Below are positions 1 through 6,802 of a stretch of 64,000 nucleotides of DNA, piece by piece (within the stretch, counting starts at the first letter, position 1; each line of letters starts with the position of its first letter). The DNA is taken from positions 62,001 to 126,000 of the forward strand of contig NZ_KK088582.1 in assembly GCF_000600335.2 (NCBI RefSeq), given 5' to 3'. The stretch is from Rubellimicrobium mesophilum DSM 19309. Its GTDB lineage: Bacteria; Pseudomonadota; Alphaproteobacteria; Rhodobacterales; Rhodobacteraceae. The position numbers were made by a program, and so were the translations under genes. Under the pieces are notes generated by a model that had not been told where the DNA came from, ran no database searches, and was given only the letters and a program-made list of their open reading frames with translations.

Positions 1-179
1 CCTGCCAGGAGACCACGGGCGTCGGCTCCGCGTCGCGGCGGAGCGGTCAGGCGGCGGAGAGGAGCGCCGGTGCCCAGGAGCCATGGAGCGACCCGATCAG
101 GTTGCCGGACGCGAGGAGCCGGCCGGGCCGACACGGTCCGGGTGCGTGCGCCCACGCCCATTGACAGGGGGAACAACGC
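1..179. other. No recognised gene at left edge
   Basis: No coding region is convincing here. A minus-strand open frame crosses the stretch and continues into the opposite strand of creA, but it is arginine/proline-rich and looks like a shadow of high G+C codon bias. A TTGACA hexamer lies at about 163-168, too close to the creA start to be an obvious -35 box for it. A purine-rich ribosome binding site for creA occupies about 169-175. Confidence 0.4.
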
Positions 180-680
180 ATGGAGCCCTGGCGTTCCCCG
201 GCCATGAAGGTCGTTCTCCCCACCGTGATCGCGGCGCTCCTTCCCGCCCTCGCCCCGGCGCAGGAGGTCGGCCGCGTCGGCGTGGACTGGGTCGGCAACG
301 ACATCATCGTCGAGGCCCTCCCCGACCCCGAGGTCGAGGGCGTCACCTGCCACGTCGCCTACTTCGAGAGGTCCTTCATCGACCGCCTCTCGCAGGGGAA
401 CTGGTTCGAGGACCCGTCCAACTCCTCCATCGCCTGCCGCCAGACCGGCCCCATCGAGCTGGGCGACATCGACACCGGCCCCGAGGGCGAGGAGATCTTC
501 TCCGAGCGGCAGTCGATCATCTTCAAGTCGCTGCGCGTGACGCGCATCTTCGACGAGGAGAACCAGGTGCTCATCTACCTCGTCCACGCCAACGAGGTGA
601 CCGAGGGCTCGGCCAAGATGTCGATCTCCACCGTGCCGCTCTGGAACGCCCGGACGGCCCAGCCCGCCCCGGCGCAGTAG
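180..680 (+). CDS. creA: CreA family periplasmic protein
   Basis: This 166-residue protein matches the CreA family, a periplasmic protein of unknown biochemical role first named from the E. coli cre locus. Residues 1-28 form a signal peptide with a long hydrophobic core ending in APA-Q. The mature part carries the family pattern VEALPDPEVEGVTC, then a second cysteine in SSIACRQTGPIEL, then FKSLRVTRIFDEENQ. Cys57 and Cys86 could form a disulfide in the periplasm. The start at 180 is chosen because AGGGGGA lies about seven bases upstream; ATG at 204 would give a shorter but still plausible signal peptide. No cre regulatory genes are adjacent. Confidence 0.9.
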   Translation: MEPWRSPAMKVVLPTVIAALLPALAPAQEVGRVGVDWVGNDIIVEALPDPEVEGVTCHVAYFERSFIDRLSQGNWFEDPSNSSIACRQTGPIELGDIDTGPEGEEIFSERQSIIFKSLRVTRIFDEENQVLIYLVHANEVTEGSAKMSISTVPLWNARTAQPAPAQ

Positions 681-989
681 CGGCAGCGCCCGCCATCCCA
701 CCGTCCCCGGCCCGAATCGGAGGCCACGCTCGAAGGGGGGCGGAGCCCCACCCCACAGCTCCGAATCGCCCGCGCCCTTATCACGCCCGGCCGGGGTGTT
801 GCGTCGCCCCCTCGGGAGCATCGCGCGCCCCGCTTACCATTCGTTAACCTCTCTCCGGCATCCTGATTCGCAGACACCAGAACCAGACAGCCGGGGCCCG
901 GCCCCGCCAGACCGAAGACCACCCCCGCCCCACGAGGGCACGCATCAGGGTGCAGGCGAGGCGGCGCGCAGCCCCGGGGACCGGAGACC

Positions 990-1022
990 ATGAGCAGGCA
1001 CCCCTTCGGCGCGCATCGTTGA
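990..1022 (+). CDS. Micro-ORF inside repeat copy A (10 aa)
   Basis: A ten-codon frame (MSRHPFGAHR) begins at an ATG eight bases after a GGAG and ends in TGA. Copies B and C have micro-ORFs at the matching place, both beginning MKS. The peptide sequences are not conserved across all three copies, so translation itself, not the product, may matter, as in leader peptides. It could equally be chance. Confidence 0.25.
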   Translation: MSRHPFGAHR

Positions 1023-1182
1023 GCCGCCCACATACCTGGCCGGGAGACCCTCCCCGGCCTGCCAATCGGCTGACCATAGACTCAAGCCCGCCGAAGAGGC
1101 GGTCCGGATAGGCTCAACATGCCCCCTCGCGCCGGGGCGGACGGAGCAACCCGGAGGCCCCGCGGGATTGAAGTGTTTGTGA

Positions 1183-1203
1183 CGGGGGTCCTGCCCCCTT
1201 TCC
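1183..1203 (+). terminator. Possible terminator closing repeat copy A
   Basis: Five Gs (1184-1188), a five-base loop and five Cs (1194-1198) are followed by TTT. The stem is short and the T run is weak. It lies about 80 bases before mtnP, so it could end a small RNA made from copy A or attenuate read-through into mtnP. Confidence 0.35.
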
Positions 1204-1283
1204 GTCCATCCCCTCCCGGCCGATGTTGCACCTCGAACCGCCCGAGGGCAGGCTCGCCCTGGGGGGAGAACGTCGGGACAGGC

Positions 1284-2162
1284 ATGGCGACGCATCTGGG
1301 ACTGATCGGCGGCTCGGGCCTCTACGGGCTCCCGCTCGAAGGCGCCGAATGGCGCGAGGTGGACACGCCCTGGGGCGCCCCCTCCGACGCGATCCTGACC
1401 GGCACGCTCGACGGCCTTCCGGTCAGCTTCCTTCCCCGTCATGGGCGCGGCCATGTCCACGCCCCCGGAGAGCTCCCCTCCCGCGCCAACGTCGCCGCGC
1501 TCAAGGCCCTGGGCGTCACCGACGTCCTCTCCATCTCCGCCGTGGGCAGCTTCCGCGAGGCCATGGCGCCCGGCCACCTCGTCGTGGTGGACCAGATCGT
1601 GGACCGCACCGTGGCCCGTCCCGCCAGCTTCTTCGGCACCGGCTGCGTGGCCCATGTCTCGCTCGCCCAGCCCACCTGTCCCCGCCTCTCGGCCCTGGCG
1701 GCGGAGGCCGCCGAGGCGACCGGGGCGACCGTCCACCGGGGCGGCACCTATCTCTGCATGGAGGGGCCGCAGTTCTCCTCCCGCGCCGAGTCGCGCATCT
1801 GGCGCGACTCCTGGGGCTGCGACGTCATCGGCATGACCGCCATGCCCGAGGCCCGCCTCGCCCGCGAGGCCGAGCTCTGCTACGCCATCGTCGCCATGGT
1901 CACCGACTACGACTCCTGGCTCGAGGGCCACGGCGCCGTGGACGTCTCCGCCGTCCTCGCGGTGCTCGCCGCCAACGTGGCGCGCGGGCGCGACCTCGCC
2001 CTGCGCCTTCCCGGGCGCCTCGGCCCCGATGCCCCCGGACAGGCCCACCCCTGTCCGCATGGCTGCGACCGCGCCCTCGACCATGCGGTGATGACTGCGC
2101 CCGACCGTCGCGACCCGTCCCTGGTGGAGCGGCTCCGCGCCGTGGCGGGACGCGTGCTTTGA
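1284..2162 (+). CDS. mtnP: S-methyl-5'-thioadenosine phosphorylase
   Basis: MtnP cleaves 5'-methylthioadenosine with phosphate to adenine and 5-methylthioribose 1-phosphate, the first step of methionine salvage, in the cytoplasm. The 292-residue length is typical. Family motifs are visible: LIGGSGLYG near the N terminus, FLPRHGRGH for phosphate binding, LSISAVGSFREAMAPGH, and CMEGPQFSSRAESR followed by GMTAMPEARLAREAELCY, which forms the base and ribose pocket. The start at 1284 is chosen because similarity begins exactly at MATHLGLIGG; the open frame extends further upstream with no family character. The gene overlaps the next one by TTGA, and apt lies two genes on, so the released adenine can be recycled to AMP. 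Confidence 0.95.
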   Translation: MATHLGLIGGSGLYGLPLEGAEWREVDTPWGAPSDAILTGTLDGLPVSFLPRHGRGHVHAPGELPSRANVAALKALGVTDVLSISAVGSFREAMAPGHLVVVDQIVDRTVARPASFFGTGCVAHVSLAQPTCPRLSALAAEAAEATGATVHRGGTYLCMEGPQFSSRAESRIWRDSWGCDVIGMTAMPEARLAREAELCYAIVAMVTDYDSWLEGHGAVDVSAVLAVLAANVARGRDLALRLPGRLGPDAPGQAHPCPHGCDRALDHAVMTAPDRRDPSLVERLRAVAGRVL

Positions 2163-2848
2163 CCCTCCGCGGGCTGCTGCTCCTCGGGCTCCTCGCGGCC
2201 GGGCCGGCGGCCTCGGCGCAGGAGGACGACTTCCTCGTCACCAGCGGAAGGCTCTCGGGCGAGGACTTCTACCGTCTCGTCGCCTGCCGCGCCCTCCCCG
2301 GCGGCCCCTGCACCGTCGATCCGGTCCGCTGGTCGCCCGAGAAGGCGCTGGACCTCAAGGTCGGCATCACCGTCCCGGCCCCCGACTACCCGCCCGAGAC
2401 GATCCGGCGGATGTCCCAAGCGGTGGACCACGCCATCTCCGAGATCAACTCGGCCGGCGCCGCGCTCCACCTCCGCCGCGCGCTCGAGGGCGAGAGGCCC
2501 GACATCACCTTCCACCTCGCCAGCATCCGCGAGGGCGACGCCATCGAGGGGACCGGCGTCTGGGGCGTGGACGGCCAGGTGATCGGCGCCGCGCTGGTGA
2601 CGGTCTGGTGGGACATCGGCCAGGACCTCACCGAGGCGGTGATCGTCATGGCCGAGGACCTGCCCGCCGCCGACATCCGCCCCGTCGTGCTCGAGGAGCT
2701 GACGCAGGCCATGGGGCTGATGACCGACATCCGCAACCCGACCTATGACGACGTGTCGGTGTTCTCCGAGGACTCGAACCGCGTCCTGAGGCTCGGCTCC
2801 CAGGACAAGGAGGCCCTGCGCCGCCACTACCCCCCGGCCGAGCCCTGA
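2159..2848 (+). CDS. DUF2927 family secreted protein
   Basis: A 229-residue exported protein of the DUF2927 type, function unknown. I place the start at TTG 2159, which overlaps the mtnP stop (TTGA) and immediately gives a signal peptide: LRGLLLLGLLAAGPAASAQ. The mature part contains the family core VVLEELTQAMGLMTDI followed by a SVFSED segment and a C-terminal QDKEALRRHY. The EELTQ helix resembles that of zincin-like proteases, but no full HExxH is present, so catalysis is unproven. Its coupling to mtnP and its place before apt suggest cotranscription, though a role in purine salvage would be odd for an exported protein. Confidence 0.8.
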   Translation: MTLRGLLLLGLLAAGPAASAQEDDFLVTSGRLSGEDFYRLVACRALPGGPCTVDPVRWSPEKALDLKVGITVPAPDYPPETIRRMSQAVDHAISEINSAGAALHLRRALEGERPDITFHLASIREGDAIEGTGVWGVDGQVIGAALVTVWWDIGQDLTEAVIVMAEDLPAADIRPVVLEELTQAMGLMTDIRNPTYDDVSVFSEDSNRVLRLGSQDKEALRRHYPPAEP

Positions 2849-2883
2849 TGTAGGACGCCCCCGTTCCCACCCCCGGAGGCGCC

Positions 2884-3411
2884 ATGTCCGTCAAGGACTA
2901 CATCCGCACGATCCCCGACTTCCCCTCGCCCGGGATCATGTTCCGCGACGTGACCACGCTCTTCGGCGACCCGAGGGGCTTCCGCATGGCGGTGGACCTG
3001 CTCCTCCACCCTTGGGCGGGCGTCCGCATCGACAAGGTGGCGGGCCTGGAGGCGCGGGGCTTCATCCTGGGCGGCGCCGTCGCGCACCAGCTCTCGGCCG
3101 GCTTCGTCCCCATGCGCAAGAAGGGCAAGCTCCCCGGCCGCACCATCGAGCAGAGCTACAAGCTCGAATACGGCACCGCGACGCTCGAGGTCCACGACGA
3201 CGCCATCAAGCCCGGGGAGAAGGTCCTCCTCGTCGACGACCTCCTCGCCACGGGGGGCACCGCGCTCGCCGGCCTCACGCTGATCGAGAAGCTCGGCGGC
3301 CAGACCCTCGGCTGCGCCTTCGTCATCGACCTCCCCGAGCTCGGCGGTCGGCAACTGCTGGAAGCCGCCGGCCATCAGGTCCACGCCCTCTGCGCCTTCG
3401 AGGGGCACTGA
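2884..3411 (+). CDS. apt: Adenine phosphoribosyltransferase
   Basis: Apt converts adenine and PRPP to AMP in the cytoplasm. The protein has 175 residues, the usual size. It starts at [26 protein letters not shown] sequence, whose PDFPxPGI-FRD motif is diagnostic. The PRPP-binding loop [13 protein letters not shown] lies at residues 114-126 with its paired aspartates and TGGT. GGAGG stands eight bases before the ATG. Together with mtnP upstream it completes adenine recovery from methylthioadenosine. A large inverted repeat begins four bases after the stop and may end the transcript. Confidence 0.97.
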   Translation: MSVKDYIRTIPDFPSPGIMFRDVTTLFGDPRGFRMAVDLLLHPWAGVRIDKVAGLEARGFILGGAVAHQLSAGFVPMRKKGKLPGRTIEQSYKLEYGTATLEVHDDAIKPGEKVLLVDDLLATGGTALAGLTLIEKLGGQTLGCAFVIDLPELGGRQLLEAAGHQVHALCAFEGH

Positions 3412-3414
3412 AAC

Positions 3415-3504
3415 GGCAACTCGTAGGGTGCGCTTCAGCGCACCTTCGCCCTATGCTTGTCCGCGAGTCGTGGTGCGCTGAAGCGCATCCTACGGTCGGT
3501 TGCC
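3415..3504. repeat. Long inverted repeat between convergent genes
   Basis: Two arms of about 30 bases (3415-3444 and 3472-3504) are near-perfect reverse complements. Each arm contains its own palindrome GTGCGC-TTCA-GCGCAC next to CGTAGG. The element lies between apt (plus) and the FAD oxidoreductase (minus), and the latter's TAG stop is inside the right arm. Similar GTAGGGTGCGC palindromes are scattered in many proteobacterial genomes. Here it probably serves as a bidirectional terminator, though it lacks T runs. Confidence 0.8.
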
Positions 3505-4923
3505 CTGCGCCCGCAGCACCGCCCCCGGGTTGAGGATGCCCCTCGGGTCGAGCGCCTGCTTGACCGCCCGCATCATCGAGAGCTTCACCGGGTCCCCGTA
3601 GCGCTCCAGGTCCCCGACCTTGAGCCGCCCGACCCCGTGCTCGGCCGCGACCGAGCCTCCCCGCGCATGGACGAGGTCGTGCACCAGCTCCTTCACGCGC
3701 CCCCGCACCGGATCGAACTCCGCCCGCGCGACGCCCGAGGGCGGGAAGACGTTGAAATGCAGGTTTCCGTCGCCCAGATGCCCGAAGCAGTTGACGCGGA
3801 ACGGGCCGAGCCTCGCCAGCGCCGCCTCCGCCTCCGGGATGAAGGCCGGGATCTCGGACAGCGGCAGCGAGATGTCGTGCGAGGACACCGCGCCGATCTT
3901 CCGGTTGGCCTCCGGGATGCGCTCCCGCAGCTCCCAGAGCGCCGTCGCCTGCGCCTCGCTCGCCGCGAGCACGCCGTCGGTGACGAGCCCCCTCTCCATG
4001 CCCTCCTCGAATATCCGCTCCAGCGCCGCCTGCGGCTCCAGCCCCTCGGGCAGCCCCAGCTCCACCAGCACCGTCCAGTCCGGCACCGGCGAGAGCGGCG
4101 AGGCCCCGAGCCCCGTCTCCGCCAGGAACACGAAGCCCATGCGCCCCATGAGCTCGAACCCCTGCACCGTGTCGCCGTAACGCCCCTGCGCCAGGGCCAG
4201 CAACTCCAGCGCCACCGCCGGCGAGGGCACCGCGAGCAGCGCCACGCCCACGCGCGACGGCGGCTGCACGAGCCGCAGGGCCGCCGCCGTGATGACCCCC
4301 AGCGTCCCCTCCGACCCGATCAGCAGGTCGCGCAGGTCGTATCCCGCGTTATCCTTCCGAAGGCGCGTCAGCCCGTGCCAGACCTCTCCCTGCGCCGTGA
4401 CCGCCTCGACCCCCAGGCAGAGCGCCCGCGCGTTCCCGTGCCGCAGCACCGCCGTCCCCCCGGCGTTGGTCGCGAGCAGCCCCCCGATCCGTGCCGAGCC
4501 CTCCGAGGCCAGCGACAGCGGGAACATCCTTCCCGCCCGCTCCGCCTCCCGATGCACGTCGGCCAGGATCACCCCGGCCTCGGCGACCAGCACGCTCTCG
4601 GAGGGATGCACGGCGCGGACCCTGTCCATGCGGGCGAGCGACAGGATCACCGGCGCCGGCCCCTCGGCCATGACCTGCCCGCCGACGAGGCCCGTCCCGC
4701 CCGAATGCGGCACCACCGGCACCCGTGCATCGAAGCAGGCGCGCAGGATCGCCGCGACCTCCTCGGTGGAACCCGGCGCCAGCAGCAGCCCCGTCCCCCG
4801 GAACCGCCCGCGCGGCTCGGAGAGGTGCCGCTCCTCCGCCTCGCGGAAGGCGGAGGGCGGCAGACGGTCGCGCAAGCTGTCGAGGAAGGCGGGCGTGGCG
4901 GGCTGGAGCGTCATGGCGCCCAA
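3490..4923 (-). CDS. FAD-binding 2-hydroxyacid dehydrogenase (GlcD/D2HGDH type)
   Basis: This 477-residue flavoprotein belongs to the GlcD/D-2-hydroxyglutarate dehydrogenase family, which oxidises 2-hydroxyacids such as D-lactate, glycolate or D-2-hydroxyglutarate and passes electrons to a quinone or flavoprotein acceptor. The N-terminal FAD domain has VPVVPHSGGTGLVGG and LLATNAGGTAVLRHGN followed by DLLIGSEGTLGVIT. The C-terminal domain has NCFGHLGDGNLHFN and GSVAAEHGVGRLK, with the metal- and substrate-binding histidines, and ends in LDPRGILNPG. The exact substrate cannot be told from sequence. ATG at 4914 is an alternative start. Its stop falls in the inverted repeat shared with apt. Confidence 0.92.
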   Translation of the reverse strand: MGAMTLQPATPAFLDSLRDRLPPSAFREAEERHLSEPRGRFRGTGLLLAPGSTEEVAAILRACFDARVPVVPHSGGTGLVGGQVMAEGPAPVILSLARMDRVRAVHPSESVLVAEAGVILADVHREAERAGRMFPLSLASEGSARIGGLLATNAGGTAVLRHGNARALCLGVEAVTAQGEVWHGLTRLRKDNAGYDLRDLLIGSEGTLGVITAAALRLVQPPSRVGVALLAVPSPAVALELLALAQGRYGDTVQGFELMGRMGFVFLAETGLGASPLSPVPDWTVLVELGLPEGLEPQAALERIFEEGMERGLVTDGVLAASEAQATALWELRERIPEANRKIGAVSSHDISLPLSEIPAFIPEAEAALARLGPFRVNCFGHLGDGNLHFNVFPPSGVARAEFDPVRGRVKELVHDLVHARGGSVAAEHGVGRLKVGDLERYGDPVKLSMMRAVKQALDPRGILNPGAVLRAQGNRP

Positions 4924-4952
4924 CTTGCACCGCCCGGGGGGAGGAGCAAGCC

Positions 4953-5537
4953 TCAGCCGGCGTCCGTCCGCCCCCTCCGGTCCATCCGAAGGTTGGCGTA
5001 GAGCACGTGGTTGCGCCAGCGCCCGTTGATCTGAAGATAAGCCTGCGCCACGCCCTCGTACTTGTAGCCGCAGCCCTCCAGCAGCCGGCGCGAGGGCGTG
5101 TTCTCGGGCAGGCAGCCGGCCTCGATGCGGCTCAGGTCCAGCGCCGTGAAGGCGTAGTTCACCACCGCCGAGACCGCCTCGCGCATGTAGCCCTGCCGCG
5201 CGAAGGGCTGGCCGACCCAGTAGCCCGTGGTCCCCGACTGCGCGGGCCCCCGCCGGATGTTGTCCAGCGTGATCGCCCCCAAAAGGATGCCGTCCTCGCG
5301 CCGGATCAGGAACAGCGGCACCGCCGTCCCGCTGGCGATGGAGCGTCGGGCCCAGGCCACGCGGTTGGCGAAGGCGCGTCGTGTCAGGTGGTCCGGCGCC
5401 CAGACCGGCTCCCAGGGCTTGAGGAAGTCGGCCGAGTCGCGCCGCAGCGCCGCCCAGCCCGGCCAGTCGCCCATCACGGGCGGCCGCAGCACCATCCGCT
5501 CGGTCTCGATCCGGAGGTCCCGGCGGCGGAAGATCAT
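4953..5537 (-). CDS. RimJ/RimL-type GNAT N-acetyltransferase
   Basis: A 194-residue acetyl-CoA-dependent acetyltransferase of the RimJ/RimL group, which modifies protein N-terminal or small-molecule amines. It opens with LRIETERMVLRPPVMGDW, typical of the family, has the acetyl-CoA loop region GYWVGQPFARQGYMREA (the Q/RxxGxM/A element), and ends with the NTPSRRLLEGCGYKYEG helix-strand unit. Its ATG overlaps the stop of the M16 peptidase gene (TGATG), so it is the last gene of the cta-thrC operon. The substrate is not predictable. Confidence 0.92.
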   Translation of the reverse strand: MIFRRRDLRIETERMVLRPPVMGDWPGWAALRRDSADFLKPWEPVWAPDHLTRRAFANRVAWARRSIASGTAVPLFLIRREDGILLGAITLDNIRRGPAQSGTTGYWVGQPFARQGYMREAVSAVVNYAFTALDLSRIEAGCLPENTPSRRLLEGCGYKYEGVAQAYLQINGRWRNHVLYANLRMDRRGRTDAG

Positions 5538-6802
5538 CAGGCCGCCAGCCTGTCCCGCAGCTCCTCGAGTCGGGGCGCCGCCTCGGCGGGCCCGTAGACC
5601 GCCAGCGCCGTGCCGGTGCCCCCGGCCATCCGCGCGGCGAAGTCCTTCACGTCCTGCGTGGTCACCGCCTCGATCTTGGCGATCTGCTCCTCCACCGGCG
5701 GCACGCGCCCCCAGATGGACAGCATCCGCGCCAGCCGCTCGGCCCGGTTCGACGGGCTTTCGAGGCCCATCAGCAGCCCGGCCTTCATCTGCGCCCTCGA
5801 CCGCGCGACCTCGGCGTCGGTCATGTCGTCGGCGGCGCGCCTGAGCTCGGCCACCGTCAGGTCCACGAGCTCCACGATGTCCTCGGCGCTGGTGCCCGCG
5901 TAGATCGTCGAGAGCCCCGTGTCCTCGTAGGCCCCCGCCTGGGCGAAGATCGTGTAGCAGAGGCCCCGGTTCTCGCGGATTTCTTGGAACAACCGCGAGG
6001 ACATGCCGCCGCCCAGCGCCGTCGCCCAGATCTGCGCCGTGTGGATCGCCGGGTCGCGGTAGTCCGGCCCCTCCAGCGCCAGCGCGAAGTGCACCTGCTC
6101 CAGCGCCTTGATCTCGCGCCGCTCGCCGCCCCGCCACTTGGCGGGCTGGATCAGCGAGGCCTTGGGCAGCGGCGAGAGATGCCCGAACAGCGCCTCGGCC
6201 GCGCGGCAGATCGCGTCGTGGTCCACGCTTCCTGCGGCGCAGAGGATCATCTGCCCCGGCCCGTAATGCTCGCCCACGAAGGTGCGCAGGTCGCCCTTGC
6301 CGAAGGCGCTGACCCTCTCCGCCTCGCCCAGGATCGTCCGGCCGAGCGGCTGGTCCGGATAGGCAGCCTCCTGCAGCCAGTCGAAGACGATGTCGTCCGG
6401 CGTGTCGAGCGTCTGCCCGATCTCCTGCAGGATCACGCCCCGCTCCACCTCGATCTCCTCCTCCGAGAAGACCGGGTTCAGCAGGATGTCCGCGATCACG
6501 TCGAGCGCGAGGTCCACGTCGTCCTCAAGCACCCGCGCGTAGTAGGCCGTCATCTCGCGCGAGGTGTAGGCGTTGATGTAGCCCCCCACGTCCTCGATCG
6601 CCTCGGCGATCTCCAGCGCGGTGCGCCTCTCGGTCCCCTTGAAGGCCATGTGCTCGAGGAAATGGGCGATGCCGTTCTGCTCGGCCCGCTCGTGCCGCCC
6701 GCCGGCGAGGACCCAGATGCCGATGGCGGCGGACTTGAGGCCCGGCATGGACTCGGTGGCGATGCGGAAGCCGTTGGGGAGCGTGTGCAGTCGGACGGTC
6801 AC
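5537..6802 (-). CDS. M16 family zinc peptidase (processing-peptidase-like)
   Basis: A 421-residue M16B metallopeptidase similar to mitochondrial processing peptidase beta subunits and bacterial homologues. The inverted zinc site HFLEH is at residues 47-51, with the third ligand in EEIEVERGVILQEI about 75 residues later. The C-terminal half has the non-catalytic M16 fold, including GGGMSSRLFQEIRE with RGL-Y following. No signal peptide is visible, so it is probably cytoplasmic. It overlaps thrC by four bases and the GNAT gene by one. The order thrC-M16-GNAT behind the cta genes recurs in Rhodobacteraceae. Confidence 0.95.
   Translation of the reverse strand: MTVRLHTLPNGFRIATESMPGLKSAAIGIWVLAGGRHERAEQNGIAHFLEHMAFKGTERRTALEIAEAIEDVGGYINAYTSREMTAYYARVLEDDVDLALDVIADILLNPVFSEEEIEVERGVILQEIGQTLDTPDDIVFDWLQEAAYPDQPLGRTILGEAERVSAFGKGDLRTFVGEHYGPGQMILCAAGSVDHDAICRAAEALFGHLSPLPKASLIQPAKWRGGERREIKALEQVHFALALEGPDYRDPAIHTAQIWATALGGGMSSRLFQEIRENRGLCYTIFAQAGAYEDTGLSTIYAGTSAEDIVELVDLTVAELRRAADDMTDAEVARSRAQMKAGLLMGLESPSNRAERLARMLSIWGRVPPVEEQIAKIEAVTTQDVKDFAARMAGGTGTALAVYGPAEAAPRLEELRDRLAA

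Larger units (their letters stand above)
761..1203 (+). repeat. Dispersed intergenic element, copy A
   Basis: Copy A fills the gap between creA and mtnP. It shows, in order: GCGCCCTTATCAC at 772; a hairpin GGGGTG-TTGCGT-CGCCCC at 793-810; TTAACC at 844-849, seven bases, then GGCATCC at 857-863; a micro-ORF at 990 behind GGAG; a hairpin around 1038-1061; a block at 1074-1174 that is about 91 of 101 bases identical to copy C; and a GGGGG-TCCTG-CCCCC hairpin with a short T run. The distance from GCGCCC to TTAAC is 72 bases in copies A, B and C, and from TTGCGT to TTAAC 45 bases. The conserved spacing argues for a functional unit, perhaps a promoter plus small RNA. I do not recognise the family. 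Confidence 0.75.

Noticed and set aside
47..346. Minus-strand gene at the left edge
   Set aside because: No family resemblance and it overlaps the signal peptide region of creA on the other strand.
575..1077. Minus-strand open frames over repeat copy A that resemble frames over copy C
   Set aside because: The similarity is explained by the shared nucleotide element; frames are not conserved in copy B and have no ribosome binding sites.
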